Below, piece after piece: positions 51,001-62,918 of a stretch of 64,000 nt of DNA. The translations under genes were made by a program, and so were the position numbers. This stretch comes from Voacanga thouarsii. Lineage: Eukaryota > Streptophyta > Magnoliopsida > Gentianales > Apocynaceae. Each line of letters opens with the position of its first letter. Within the stretch, counting starts at the first letter, position 1. The stretch is from positions 1,240,001 through 1,304,000 of the forward strand of contig JANUWF010001213.1 of NCBI GenBank assembly GCA_026120185.1. The letters run 5' to 3'. The notes below the pieces were generated by a model. The model saw only the letters and a list, made by a program, of their open reading frames with translations. It was not told the origin of the DNA and did no database searches.

Positions 51001-51939
51001 ATTTTAATCAATTTAATACCTTGAAGTTATATTTGCTTTCTCGAGTTTTCAAGAAGTTTCTATGTTTGTGTGTGTGTTTAGGGAAGAGAGAAAGAGAGCA
51101 AATGAGATATGGAGATGGATGATTTAGTATATTAATTTGATAGCTGAGTTATGTGAATTTATTTAACTATGCTCATATAATATATATTCCATCTACGTTA
51201 CTCATATAATCGGATTCCTAACTTCGTTGTAGTTTTCTTTTTTGTATTCAAATATGGAAGGAAAACAGTGAAAAATGTGGAAAATCTCATTTTGTAGATT
51301 TCATACCAGCCAAGAAAATAAAAAAGAAGCAACTAAGTGAAAAGGAAAAGATGAAAGTCAGTTCTAAAGTACATTGATATCTAAATACAATCATTAAACA
51401 AGTTAGTTAGGTATCGCGTATAATGTTTTATATCCACAACATTAAAACTTTTACCTTTGAATTCATGAATTTACCATCTCATTGCATCAGATTGAACTTA
51501 ATGTTCTATAAGGCTAGGTTCTAGATCTTGACCACTGAACATTTGAAAAGGAAATCGATGATATAGTGGCAACTAGAGTTCGAAGCATAATGGGGGGTGG
51601 GAGACTACAGAGGATCCAAATTGCGAAAATTTTCATTAGCAGGATTCTTTGATTTTCAAAGCGTGTTGGAATTTACAAATAAAAAAATTAATTGCGTATG
51701 GCTCAACAAAAAAAAAAAAAAAAAATCTTAGGTAGAAATAGAAAAATAGAGACTGGAGACTTAACATATTACTATTCCTGGTACTTGGATTAGAGGTTAA
51801 TGACATTCTCACTATTATACCTCTTCAAATTGGACTCTAATCTTTAAACTACAAATTTTGGCCACATTATTCTGTGTTTTGCAATGGAAAAGTTTGAATA
51901 GGAAATTTGGATAAGTTACTTATCAAGTGATTCATCAAA
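51001..51939 (+). other. Spacer between m5 and copy F
   Basis: Array spacer with a G-run (GGGGGGTGGGAG, near 51592) and a run of about 17 A near 51710. No gene. Confidence 0.65.
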
Positions 51940-52246
51940 AACTTAGACATTCCAACAATGGTAAATATGGATGAAGGATGCCACTTGTCATAAATATGTT
52001 ATTCTCTTGCCACACATCAAAAGGCATTTTATGGAAAATAGTATATCTGCCATGTAGAGCTGGCATAACATATCATAAAGTATGAAATGTGAACCACGGT
52101 ATTTGCCATGCAGAGAGGATTTTCCATAGAAGTTGGACACTTTCTTGATGTTTTTCCACTATAAATAACCAACATGCTATGATTGATTTCCTTGCAAATC
52201 ACATATAAAGTAAACAATCAATCTTCTCCACTTTGAAAAACAAGAA
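51940..52246 (+). promoter_or_regulatory. Upstream/promoter region of copy F
   Basis: Aligned with the regions before copies C and E. The TATA-like TATAAA lies at 52160-52165. The G-box position reads CACTTG. Confidence 0.5.
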
Positions 52247-53928
52247 ATGGAGCAAGAAATTGTGGTGCTGATTCTAGGAGTTGGCCCAGTACGTCTAGTG
52301 GCTTTGGCTTGATTAAAAACCCAATAATTACCAAGCTTTATCTTAGAAAAGGAGGATAGTTGTGGTTCAATACGAAAAAAGCATTCATATGATCGCTTGA
52401 AGCTTCACTTGTCAAAGGATTTTTGTCAACTTCCTTGCATGTCGTTCCCTTTCGATGCACCCATATTTGTTTTGAAGTTTGATTCTATCCAAATATTTGG
52501 ATAACTATACGTCTTACTTTGAAATCAAGCCTATGTATATTCACCTTGTTCTGTCAGCTTCATTTGATACCCATGATGGAAAATGGTTTGCTTTAGTCGA
52601 GGAGAACCCATCAAGAATGATTAAGAAGTTTGTTACAAAGTTTCTTGTTGTTGCAACTGGTGAAAATAGTAAACCATTTATTCCAAAAATTGATGGACTT
52701 GATACTTTCCGTGGGACAATGATTCATTCTTTGAGTCATATAAATGGAAAAGAATTTTCAAAGAAAGATGTCTTGGCAGTAGGCTGTGGAAATTCTAGCA
52801 TGGAAATTGCGTATGATTTGGCAAACTGTGATGTAAAGGCCTCGATTGTTATTCACAAACCTGTAAGTTTTTGAACTAAGTATTAATCCTTATTTCAAAT
52901 TTTTTTGTCTCATTTTCTAATATTTGAGATATTGCTCAATATGTAATTATTCCATTCATTCGACATAATTTTAGGGAAAAAATTATTCCCACACCCATCT
53001 TTCTACTAAAACATCATTTTAGTTATTGCAACCTATAATTTTCCTTAAATGCAATTACTAGAACAAGAAACATACGATTTTCTTTTTCACCTTTTTTTGT
53101 ACGTTAATGCCTTTATGGCAATTGTTGGTGTTTTAGTATTTAAAGTCACTATAAAATGTCTTTATTACCATTTTCTCTATTAGTTTTTGAATTGCCTTAT
53201 TTCTTTTGCAGTGTATCTTAGGTGCATGTTCTCACAAAAAAAATTAATAGTGAGACTCAGAATGATACTTCTATAAATTTCGCCTTGCATTATTGTGGAT
53301 ACACTTGTTCTCATGTTTGTGAATTTGGCGTTTGGAAATATTTCTGACTTTGGTCTTCAAAGGCCAACTGAAGGATCTTTCCATCTAAAGAAAACTGTGG
53401 GACGGTCTCCAGTTATCGATGTTGGTACAGTTCACAAAGTCAAATCTGGAGAAATTAAGGTACTTACTTAGGCAATTTAAAAAACTAACAGTAATTATGT
53501 GCTATGCACAATTTACATCTTTTTTGCTTCACAGGTTCTCCTATCAATAACAAAGATTAACAATGTTCGTGTTGAATTTTGAAATGACAAAATAGAAAAA
53601 TTCAATGCTATTATTCTTGCAATTGGGTACAGAAGTACAGTGAGCAATTGGCTAAAGGTGCGTTAAAATTTCATTTTCAGTAACAGAAAGTTAACTTGAT
53701 GAAATAGTAAGTTGATTTCTTGTTGACTTAGCTTTGTTGCTATCCGCATAGGATGATAATTACCATTTCGACGAAGATGGAATGCCAAGCAAAATGAAAC
53801 TTGCTAGCTGGAAAGGCAAAAATGGAGTTTATTGTGCTGGATTTTCAAGCCATGGGCTTTTCAAAATATCGAATGATGCAAAAAATATTGCCAAATATAT
53901 AGCTTCTTTTTTCTTATATGAAGAATGA
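52247..53928 (+). pseudogene. YUCCA-like copy F, pseudogene
   Basis: Exons inferred as 52247-52862, 53222-53459, 53535-53657 and 53752-53928. The FAD motif is damaged (GVGPVR), and a TGA follows soon after (GCTTTGGCTTGA). Unlike copy C, the frame around EKEDSCGS is kept. One added A near 52492 (ATCCAAATATTT) shifts it. The NADPH motif reads GCGNSS, its last Gly lost. Exon 2 has a 4-nt insertion (ACAAAAAAAATTAATAG). Exon 3 has a TGA (GAATTTTGAAATG), and its ATGYR reads AIGYR. Exon 4 is open and ends four residues later than in copy A (SFFLYEE). All splice dinucleotides look intact. Confidence 0.88.
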
Positions 53929-54884
53929 CGATCAATTTAATAATTGGTAGCTATATTTGCTATCTCAAGTTATCAACAAGTGTCTGTGTTTTTTTGTGTG
54001 TCAGTAGGAGAAAGGGGGAGAGTATGGGGGGAAGGAGGGGAGAGAGAGAGATATGGATCATTTAGTATTTAAATTTTTAAGCAATGTTCTAGCAGTTCAT
54101 TTGATTATGCTCATATTATTTATATTTTATTTATGTTACTCATACAATCTGATTCCTACCTTATTTGTCATTTTTTTTTTTCAAATTTAGATGGAAAATG
54201 GAGAAAAATGAGGCAAATCTCAATCCATACATTTCATGTGAGTCATGAAAAAAGAAGAAGAAGCAAATAATAGAGTTGGAGTGAAGGAAAAGATTTAAAT
54301 CGGTTCGGACGTGCATTGTTATCTAAATAGAATCATTAAAAAAGTAAGTTAGCCTCGTGTATAATGTTTTATATGCATAGCATTAAAACTTTTACCCTTG
54401 AAATCCTTAATGACCATCTCAATGTAATGGATTGAACCTAATCTTTTGCAAGGCTTGGTTGAGGTTCTTGACCATTGGACATTCGCAAAGGAAATTGATG
54501 ATATTATGGCAACAAGAGTTCGAAGCATAATTTGGGTGTGGGATGCTGTAGTGGATTCGAATTGTGAGAATATCTATTAGCTAAATTCTTTGATTTTCAT
54601 AGCATTTTCGAATTTACAATTTTTTAAAAAAATAATTAAGGATGGCTTATCAAAAATAAAATTCTTAGGTCAACAATAGAAAATTTGAGATTGGCGACTC
54701 AATTTATTACTTTTCATAGTAATTGGATTAGAGGTGAAAAACATTCTCATTATTGTACCACTTCGAATAGGATTCCAATCCTCCAAGAGTGAAATTTAGC
54801 CATGTTACTTGTTTTTTTATTTTAATGTAAAAGTTCGAATAGGAAATTTTGATAAGTTACTTATTAAGTGATTCATCAAAAACT
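53929..54884 (+). other. 3' flank/spacer of copy F
   Basis: No gene. G-rich purine tract at 54007-54052; the rest is array spacer. Confidence 0.65.
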
Positions 54885-55099
54885 TTAGACATTCCAAACA
54901 AGATATATATGGATAGAGGATGCCACATGTAGTAAATATGTTGTTCTCATACCACAGATCAATAGGCATTTTATGGAAAACAAAATATATGCCATATAGG
55001 GCTGGTGCAACACATCATAGAGCTTTAAATGTGAACAAACCATTTAATGTTTCTATTTGAATGAGATGATAGTAGCTATTTTAACAAATATGGAATGCA

Positions 55100-55196
<97 letters not shown>

Positions 55197-55315
55197 GAAA
55201 CATACTAACCGGAGTGCTGAAAATTGACTCTTTTGTGCTGCATTTTCCAACTTTGGGCTTTTCGAATTATCAAATAATGTAAAAAATATTACCAACAATA
55301 TATCTACTCATTTCA
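54885..55315 (+). pseudogene. Mini-gene m6: promoter-like sequence plus exon 4 split by (AAT)n
   Basis: Upstream-type sequence, intron-3 tail, then exon 4 start (TGATAGTAGCTATTTTAACA). An (AAT)n block (55099-55193, about 32 units) replaces the SKMK codons. The exon then continues (AAAGAAACATACTAACCGGAG) to near 55315. Here both halves of exon 4 flank the repeat, unlike m1 and m3. Confidence 0.82.
55099..55193. repeat. (AAT)n microsatellite within exon-4 fragment m6
   Basis: About 32 pure AAT units directly after GGAATGCA, the same position as the poly-A runs of m2, m4 and m5. Confidence 0.96.
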
Positions 55316-55534
55316 AGAAGTTTCAATGTTTTTGTATATGTTTGGGGAAAAGACAAAGTGAGAGAGATAGGGAGATTGATCATTTTGTCTATTAATTTGA
55401 TAGCCATGTTATGGCAATTTATTTAATTGTGCTCATATAATTTATTTTTCATTTATGTTACTCATATAATCGGATTCCTAAATTCATTGTAATTTTATTT
55501 TTTGTGTTTAAATATGGCAGGGAAATGGTGAAAA

Positions 55535-56391
55535 AACATCTGATTTTCTTTTTCACCTTTTTTTGTACGTTAATGCCTTTATGGCAATTGTTGGTGTTTT
55601 TACATTTAAAGTTACTATAGAATGTCTTTATTACCATTTTCTCTATTAGTTTTTGAATTGCCTTATTTCTTTTGCATTGTATCTCATGTGCATGTTCTCA
55701 CAAAAGAAATAGTGAGACTTGGAATAATACTTCTGCAATTTTTGCCTTGCATTATCGCGGATACACTTGTTCGCATGTTTGTGAATTTGTCGTTCGAAAT
55801 TATTTCTAACATTGGTCTTCAATGGCCAACTGAAGGACCTTTCCATCTAAAGAAAACAAAGGGGTAGTCTCCAGTTATTGATGTTAGAACAATTCCCAAG
55901 ATCAAATCCAAAGAAATTAAGGTACTTACATAGGCAATTTAAAATATTAATAGTAATTATGTACTATGCACAATTTACATTATTTTTGGCTTCACAGGTT
56001 CTCCTATCAATAAAGAAGGTTGATAATTTTTGTGTTGAGTTTTCAAATGATAAAATAGAAAAATTAGATGCTATTATCCTTGCAGCTGGCTACAGAAATA
56101 CAGTAAGCAATTGGCTAAAGGTGTGTTAAAATTTCACTTTCAGTAACAGAAAGTTAACTTAATGAAATAGTAAGTTGATTTCTTATTGACTTAGCTATGC
56201 TCCTATTTGCATAGGATGATAGTTGCCATTTCAACAAAAAAGGGATGCCAAGCAAAATGAAACCTGCTCACTGGAAAGGCGAAAATGGACTCTACTATGC
56301 TAGATTTTCAAGCTTTGGGCTTTTCAAAATATCAAATGATGCAAAAAATATTGCTAAAGATATAGCTTCTTATTTCATATACCAAGAGTGA
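55535..56391 (+). pseudogene. YUCCA-like copy G, lacks promoter and exon 1
   Basis: Mini-gene 3' flank (AAATATGGCAGGGAAATGGTG) joins intron-1 sequence (ACATCTGATTTTC) at about 55535, so promoter and exon 1 are missing. Exons inferred: 55688-55921, 55998-56120 and 56215-56391. The exon-2 acceptor is lost (CTCATG for CTCAGG), and exon 2 has a TAG (AAGGGGTAGTCT). Exons 3 and 4 are open: VLLSIKKVDNF, then ILAAGYRNTVSNWLK, then DDSCHF to the YQE end. ATGYR reads AAGYR. Confidence 0.88.
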
Positions 56392-57309
56392 TGATCAATT
56401 TAATAATTGGCAGCTATATTTGCTATCTCAAGCTTTCAGGAAGGGTTTATGTTCTTTTATGTGTTAGGGGGAGAAAGGGAGAGAGTGTGCGGGGGAGGGG
56501 GCGAGAGAGATATGGATCATTTAGTATATAAATTTGTAAGTAAAGTTCTAGTAGTTAATTTAATTATGCTCATAGTATTTATATTTCATTTATGTTACTC
56601 ATATAATTTCATTTCCACTTTATTTGTCATTGTTTTTATTCAAATTTGGATTGAAAAATGGTGAAAAGGGAGGTAAATCTCATTTCGTAAATTTCATGTG
56701 TGTCATGAAAATAAAAAATAAGAAAATAATAGAGTAGGAGTGAAGGAAAAGATTTAAATTGGTTCTGACGTACATTGTTGTCTAAATAAAATCATTAAAC
56801 AAGTAAGTTGGCCTCGTGTATTATGTTTTATATCCACAACATTAGAACTTTCACCCTTGAAATCATTAATTACCATCTCAACGCATGCCTGGTTCAGGTT
56901 CTTGATCACTAAACATTCAGAAAGGAAATCAATGATATTGTGGCAACAAGAGTTCAAAGCATATTTTGGGAGTGGGAGGCTGTATCGGATCCGAATTGTG
57001 AGAATATCTGTTAGCTTGATTCGTTGATTTTCATAGAATTTTGGAATCTTCAATTTAAAAAAATTTAATTATTGATGGCTCAATAAAAATAAAATTCTCG
57101 GGCTAAAAATAGAAAAAATGAGATTGGCGACTGAATATATTATTATTCCTAGTACTTGGATTAGAGGTAAACAACATTCTCAATGTTATACCAGTACGAA
57201 TAGGACTTCAATCCTCAAAGAATAAAATTTAGCCATGTTATTTATTTTATTTTTTCAATGTAAAAGTTTGAATAGGAAATTTAGATAACATATTTATCAA
57301 GTGATTCAC
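56392..57309 (+). other. 3' flank/spacer of copy G
   Basis: No gene. G-rich purine tract at 56466-56510 (GGGGGAGAAAGGGAGAG, then GGGGGAGGGGG); the rest is array spacer in the long form. Confidence 0.65.
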
Positions 57310-57506
57310 AAAACCTTTAGACATTCCTGACAAGATACATATGGATAGAGGATGCCACATGTAGTAAATATGTTGTTCACATACAACACATTAGAAGGCA
57401 TTTTATGGAAAACAAAATATCTGCCATATAGAGCTAGAGCAACACGTCACAGAGCTTTAAATGTGAACAAACCATTTAATGTTCCTATTTGAACAGGATG
57501 ATTGTA
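57310..57506 (+). pseudogene. Mini-gene m7: promoter-like sequence, exon 4 cut after a few codons
   Basis: Upstream-type sequence and intron-3 tail with acceptor GAACAG, then only GATGA of exon 4, before unrelated gypsy-type sequence starts at about 57507. This is the last recognisable array sequence in the window. Confidence 0.7.
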
Positions 57507-59160
57507 GGTGTACTTGCCTATATATATGTTGTGTGAGTAATATTTATATTTTAGTTTAAAACTTGATTATTTTTGGTGATTTTAAGATAATACTTCCTAA
57601 GAAACACATAGCACACATAGAACGCACTTCAAGTTTTTTATGTTTGTTGCTAGGGATATAATGCCAATATGTTGAAAATCTTGAATTTTGTTTATTTGGC
57701 CTTGTATATATGTGTATACTTGTACATATTGCTAATTTATATATAGGTGCATGTATATGTTCTATTGTAAATATGCTTGATTTGGCCATTTGTACTTGAG
57801 AATTTTCTTTGGTTTTTATGTAAATATTGTTCTTTTGTAGCTTTAGGAGTTTCTTTGATACATTTTAGTTCTTTGATATTTTATTCATTTATTCATTTAA
57901 AATTGGTTACATAGGTTCTTTTGCATTAAGATCCATATTTTTTTTTTATGTTTTTAATTGTTGATATTAGTTTTTTTGAATTTAAAATAATTGGTGTTTT
58001 GTTCTCTACTTGATAGGGAAATCTGTCTTATATATTGATAAGGACTAAACTTACCTATATTTTCTTAGTTATTTGAGATTTTTTGCTGATACTTTTGATG
58101 CAATAACTAGCCATATTCCTTTATATTTGATATTTTACCTTTGGAAAGGTATTTTGATAATTTTATGTAGAATTGGACGATAAACGAGAAAAAACCTCGT
58201 CTTTGCAATGCGCCGGCCCCACTTTGGAAGGGAGAGAAAATCTAAAAAAAATAGAGCGACGTCGGTCAAACAGAGCACAACCGATTCCGGTTCTGCATAG
58301 GACAGCCGATTGGAGTCTAAAATCCTTTATAATTTCTAGGAGAGATAGAAAGAATTACTTAGAAAATGCCCCCACCAAGGTCTAGACTTGGGCCTACAAA
58401 TGCAAACCTTCAACAATGGGCTTAACTTTAGAGTTAAAAAATTGATTGACGTGTTATCTAGAGGAACAATTGGTAGTAAAACCTTAGAAGAGTTGATTGA
58501 GAGCATAGCTATGAACAACTACTCGTGCAGGAACCTAGGACCTAAGGTTAATGCTCAAGGAATTCATAATATGATACCATAGCATCACTAGAAGCTAAAT
58601 TCAAGGCTCTAACCAAAAAGATTGAAAGCATAAATGTGATTTCCCATGCTCAAGTGATGTTTTGCGATTTTTGTGGGGAAAATCACCCAAATCATGAATG
58701 CTAGACCATAGGAACTTCTAGTGAGCAAACTTTAGAGCAAGTGGATTATGTAGAAAATGTAAGACAAGGCAACAATGCATATAGGAATACCTATAACCCC
58801 ATTTGGTGAAACAACCCAAACTTTTCATAGAGTAATGAAGGACAAGCCAACCATTTCCTCCTCAAGGTGTTCAAGCTAGACCAATGGCTAGGCCTTAAGT
58901 ACCTCTTCATTTCCATGGCCCTCTACTACTTCCACCTCAACAATCCCCAAAGCCCTCACTTGAAGATTTGGTAGCTAAGTTGGTTTCTTTCATTGATTTG
59001 TGCCACCAAGAGGTTGAAGCATTAATGAGAAAACAAAATGCATCAATTCACAACCTTGAAAAACTAAATCAAGCATATTGCAAAGCTTATTTTAGATAAG
59101 TAGAATGGCACGCTTGTGGGGACTATAGAGACCAGTTCACCTGATGAGAGTGGAGACAAT
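57507..59160 (+). pseudogene. Athila/Tat-type gypsy gag fragment
   Basis: A leader of about 0.85 kb is followed by gag-like sequence from the ATG at 58368 (MPPPRSRLG). Recognisable parts: IGSKTLEELIESIAMNNYS (58468 onward), SLEAKFKALTKKIESI (about 58590), a Cys-His motif CDFCGENHPNHEC (about 58672, pattern CX2CX3HX4C) and NTYNP near 58790. These fit the Athila/Tat branch of Ty3/gypsy. Stops are frequent. No protease, polymerase or LTR was identified, so it is a fragment. Confidence 0.75.
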
Positions 59161-60029
59161 TAACCTTTTTTCTTACTTTACTTCTACTACATATGTACAA
59201 TTTTATTTATGTTTTGTTTTCTTATTTGAGTTCTTACTTGTTTTTTAGTGTGTTTTGGACCTGTAATTGGTTGGATTTGAATTTGATTTGTTTGTTATTT
59301 TGGCTTAATTTAGTTTAATTTATGGTGTGTTTTATTGAAGTGGTTTATTTTTTTTCTTTCTAGTAAATATATATAAAAAAGAAATAAAAAGAGAAAACAA
59401 AGAAAAAAATTTGTGTGTTACAGGGAATAGAACCAAACCTATTGCCATTTAAATTAGTTGAACAAGCAGCAGTTTTATTCCAAAACATTAACACCACGGA
59501 GATACTGAGAGTAACTAGCATATGTTATTATACTTGAAACATGGATTTGTGAGACAAAAAAAGGACATCATTTTATTTAGTGTAGTTAGGGTTTTAAACT
59601 CTAATCGGCCTTAACCGGTGCCTATTGTTATATTACAACATATGTTAATTAATTAGGAACAATTGACACTTAAGACAGTTATACCTGTCTTTTTTCCCCC
59701 TCACTTTTCTCCTTCTGTGGTTGTTTCTTCCTTCTTTTACCATCACCCGTTGAAGCCCACCCTTACCCCACTATTGATTCATTTGAATCTCTTCATTCCT
59801 GCGGCTTTGTAATAGCCTTTTCTTCACAACTAATCAAAACCCACCTTGAAACCCTCCGATTTAACTTGAAAAATACCACATTTTCCTCCTCCAAACCTAA
59901 AACTCACTACCTTAAATTCCTTCATTTAAGTAGAGATTTTAGTAAAATGAGCTTTGCAAGCAATAGGGGCAACCTATCTTACTTCACTTCTGCCAAGTTT
60001 TTTTATGAAAATGACTCATCCCTTCTCTT
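59161..60029. other. Unassigned sequence
   Basis: T-rich, then mixed sequence between the gag fragment and a copia LTR. The frame at 59866-60117 overlaps the LTR start and has no recognisable domain. No gene is claimed. Confidence 0.4.
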
Positions 60030-62311
60030 TGTTGGAATATATGCCCTTATGACTAGATTATTTAATGTAATTATTGAATTATCAATAAAAGAATTTATTC
60101 TCAAATTTTGTTTGTGAATTTACATTTTATTTGTGCATGATTTTTTTGTTTGGAAAGGACCCATTATGTTCAAGTAAGTGATCCATGTGAATGGTAGTCT
60201 TTCACAGTAAGGTATGGATTACAGGTTACTTAACACATAAATGTTTGTTCTTAACCGATCGATGAGAATGAGAATCTCATTATGTATAGGTTATTGTGTT
60301 ATGAATTTCAAATGAGGAATGGCTTGCCTTTAGCCAGTGAGTAGTCCACTCACTTCATAGCATGAGCGTATTTCGAATACGTAGAATAGGACCTGTAATA
60401 GTGGTTTCTAAAAGTACTATTTAAAAGAAACCCAGACTGTTACTACTACAACATGGACTAAAACTCTACCTCTTGAGTATGAGTTGGTAGTTTGACGAAG
60501 CTAGAAGCATATACTTTGATAGACTGTTGTTGAGATTTTTTTCGTAGAACCAATATACTTGTATGTTGGGTATATATGATTAGTTAGTTAAAACAGACTT
60601 ATACAAGATAACTTCTATACTATATCGCCCTTTATGACTATTCAAATGATCTAATTATCCAGGACGCTGGGGAACATAACATGGATGTTTACTTTAGGGT
60701 AGCATCCTTGAAAAATGAAAACATTCCAGAAGTCGTGGATCATTGGACTAGAGGTATAAGGATGGTAGATGTCTATTAGAGAGGTGTTAGTACACTATTC
60801 CTCTCTAATTGCACGGCGATGCGTGGAGGGATATTTTGGTCATTACACCTATAGGTCGAAGACTTTGCTAACGCAACATTATCCTTAGAGTCAATATTTC
60901 CTTATGGTAGTATTAGAAAATATTTAAAACGCAAAATATAACTATTTATATAGCAGGGGTATTTTGGTCATTTTAGTAGCCAAGGCGATATGTCTTTTGG
61001 TCCTCGGAATGGCCCTTAAGTCATGAAGCAATTAGGTTAAGGAATTGGTCTTGATAATTATGATTTTTTATTTTATTAGTCTAATTTATTATTAGACTAG
61101 AATAAAATAAAAGGTTCGAGAGAGAGTATTAATTTTATTTAGTTTAAATGATTAAGTAATTATTCAGGGCTTGATGCCCAAATTGAATAATTAGAAAATT
61201 AATCTAGAACTCGATAAAAGGTATGAAATTTTATTTGGTCTATTTGGGCTTGTTATTATTTATTGGTCTATTTAATAAAGTCCAGAAAATAAATAATTGA
61301 AATTTATTATTTATGGGTGTTCAAACCTAAGAATAAATAATTTATCTGGCCCAATGAATAAGACTAAGGTAAAATAAAATTTATTTAAAAAATATATTAA
61401 ATTAATTAATTATTAATTTAATTAATTAATTAAAAAAAAGATAACATGGGATGGATCTCATGTTGTTCTGCGTGAAGGATAACAGAAAGCATATGTGCTT
61501 TCTGTTTTCACGCAAAGAAATTATTCTCTTTTGGGGTGTGTATATGAATTGTAGTGGAGTGGAGGTCTATTGATTTTTTTTTTTATTTAGCTTTCAATTC
61601 ACAGAAGCAAAGAAATGAAATCAACTCTACGTAATTCGTGTTACATTCACAGAAGCCAAACCTATTTTTCCAACTTTGAAAAAAGTTGATCAAAACCCAA
61701 ACTTCAAGCCTTCACCAACTGTGCTACGGACACCATTTCGGAAGATCAAAAGCTTCGCGTGGATAAGACGCAGTAGAAATTTGCAAGGACGTGAGCCACT
61801 AGCTTCGAATATCCTTATACAAACATCTACACCAGTCTGAAGAGGGCCATTTCATCACAGAGGTAAAATTTTCGTTTTCCTAGCATGTCTTCGTTTTCAT
61901 TATTTTTGCCATTTTAAGGCTTCACTCTTATAATGCTTCGGCTTCTTAGGTTTAATCTTTAAGGGTTTTTTTTATTATGCTTGAGATATTAAATTTTAAT
62001 TTATTTTATGAGACTTTAATTGATGGGTTTTTTATTTTGTGTAGTATTTAGAATACTTTATGTTATTTTGCTTTGGAATTGTATATTGAACGCTCTTGAA
62101 GGTGCTTAATCTATTTTGTTTTGATACACATATTAAGTCGTTGTTGCTTTAAGGAGCTTGAGATGTATTTACTTTCGAGGTGCATTGCATATTTTGAGCT
62201 AAAATGCTACTGTGATTTGGAGTCAGTGATCTTGGATATTTAATGTTGATATCTTAGGTTGTAATCTGCTCTTTGAATTTGATGCATGTTTTTTAGAGTT
62301 GGAAATATTAT
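60030..62311 (+). mobile_element. Copia LTR, diverged member of the family at 25270 and 41991
   Basis: Starts TGTTGGAATATATGCCC. It follows the same landmarks as the LTRs at 25270 and 62919: the GGATTACAGGTTACTTAACACA region, TTTAGCCAGTGAGTAGTCCA and AATACGTAGAA. It diverges in its 3' half. The right end and the target duplication are not fixed; 62311 is where a different repeat starts. Confidence 0.65.
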
Positions 62312-62918
62312 CGATAATGGGCCACAATCAATCAAGTTTTAATTAAAATGCTACCACTAAAACCACACATATGGGTATGCAGACCCATCATATAGTATAC
62401 GAAATAGTAAGTATTGAATCCATAGGAACTTAGGCTCCCACTTTATTTTACCCTAATCTTTATTATTTAGTCAATAAAATAAAAAAAATTAAAGTAAATA
62501 AACTACCTATACTAGAGAAAATCAAGTTATACAAGGAAAGTCACGAGGATAACTAAGGAGTGAAAATAAGAAAAAAAGACATGTAATGAAGAAATAGCTC
62601 AATTCTATGACAACTGAAGAAAATATCTTACTACCAATTGACTTCCAATCTAAAATGCCAATATGAATTTCAAAAGCAAATTTCATCTGTTTTGCAAGTT
62701 ATGAAATTCTATTCTTAGATTATTCAAATGGTATGTTCTACCTCCCTAATTAAATCTAAGAAACATTAAGAATAATTAATTAAATAATTAATGTCCCTAT
62801 ATTCTAGGTAACACTAAAGTCTTTCTAATGGAAGAAATAATATGCCTATATTTTAAGTGATATTAATCTCACTTTGATTACCAAGTCTTTCCCATAATCT
62901 CGTTTTGCAAGTTAATTA
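62312..62918 (-). mobile_element. Relative of the solo LTR at 29629, truncated
   Basis: The segment AATCAAGTTTTAATTAAAA, then ATGGGTATGCAGACCCATC and ATAGTATACGAAATAG, matches 29690-29760 in order and orientation, at visible divergence. It is cut at 62919 by a copia LTR. Confidence 0.6.
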
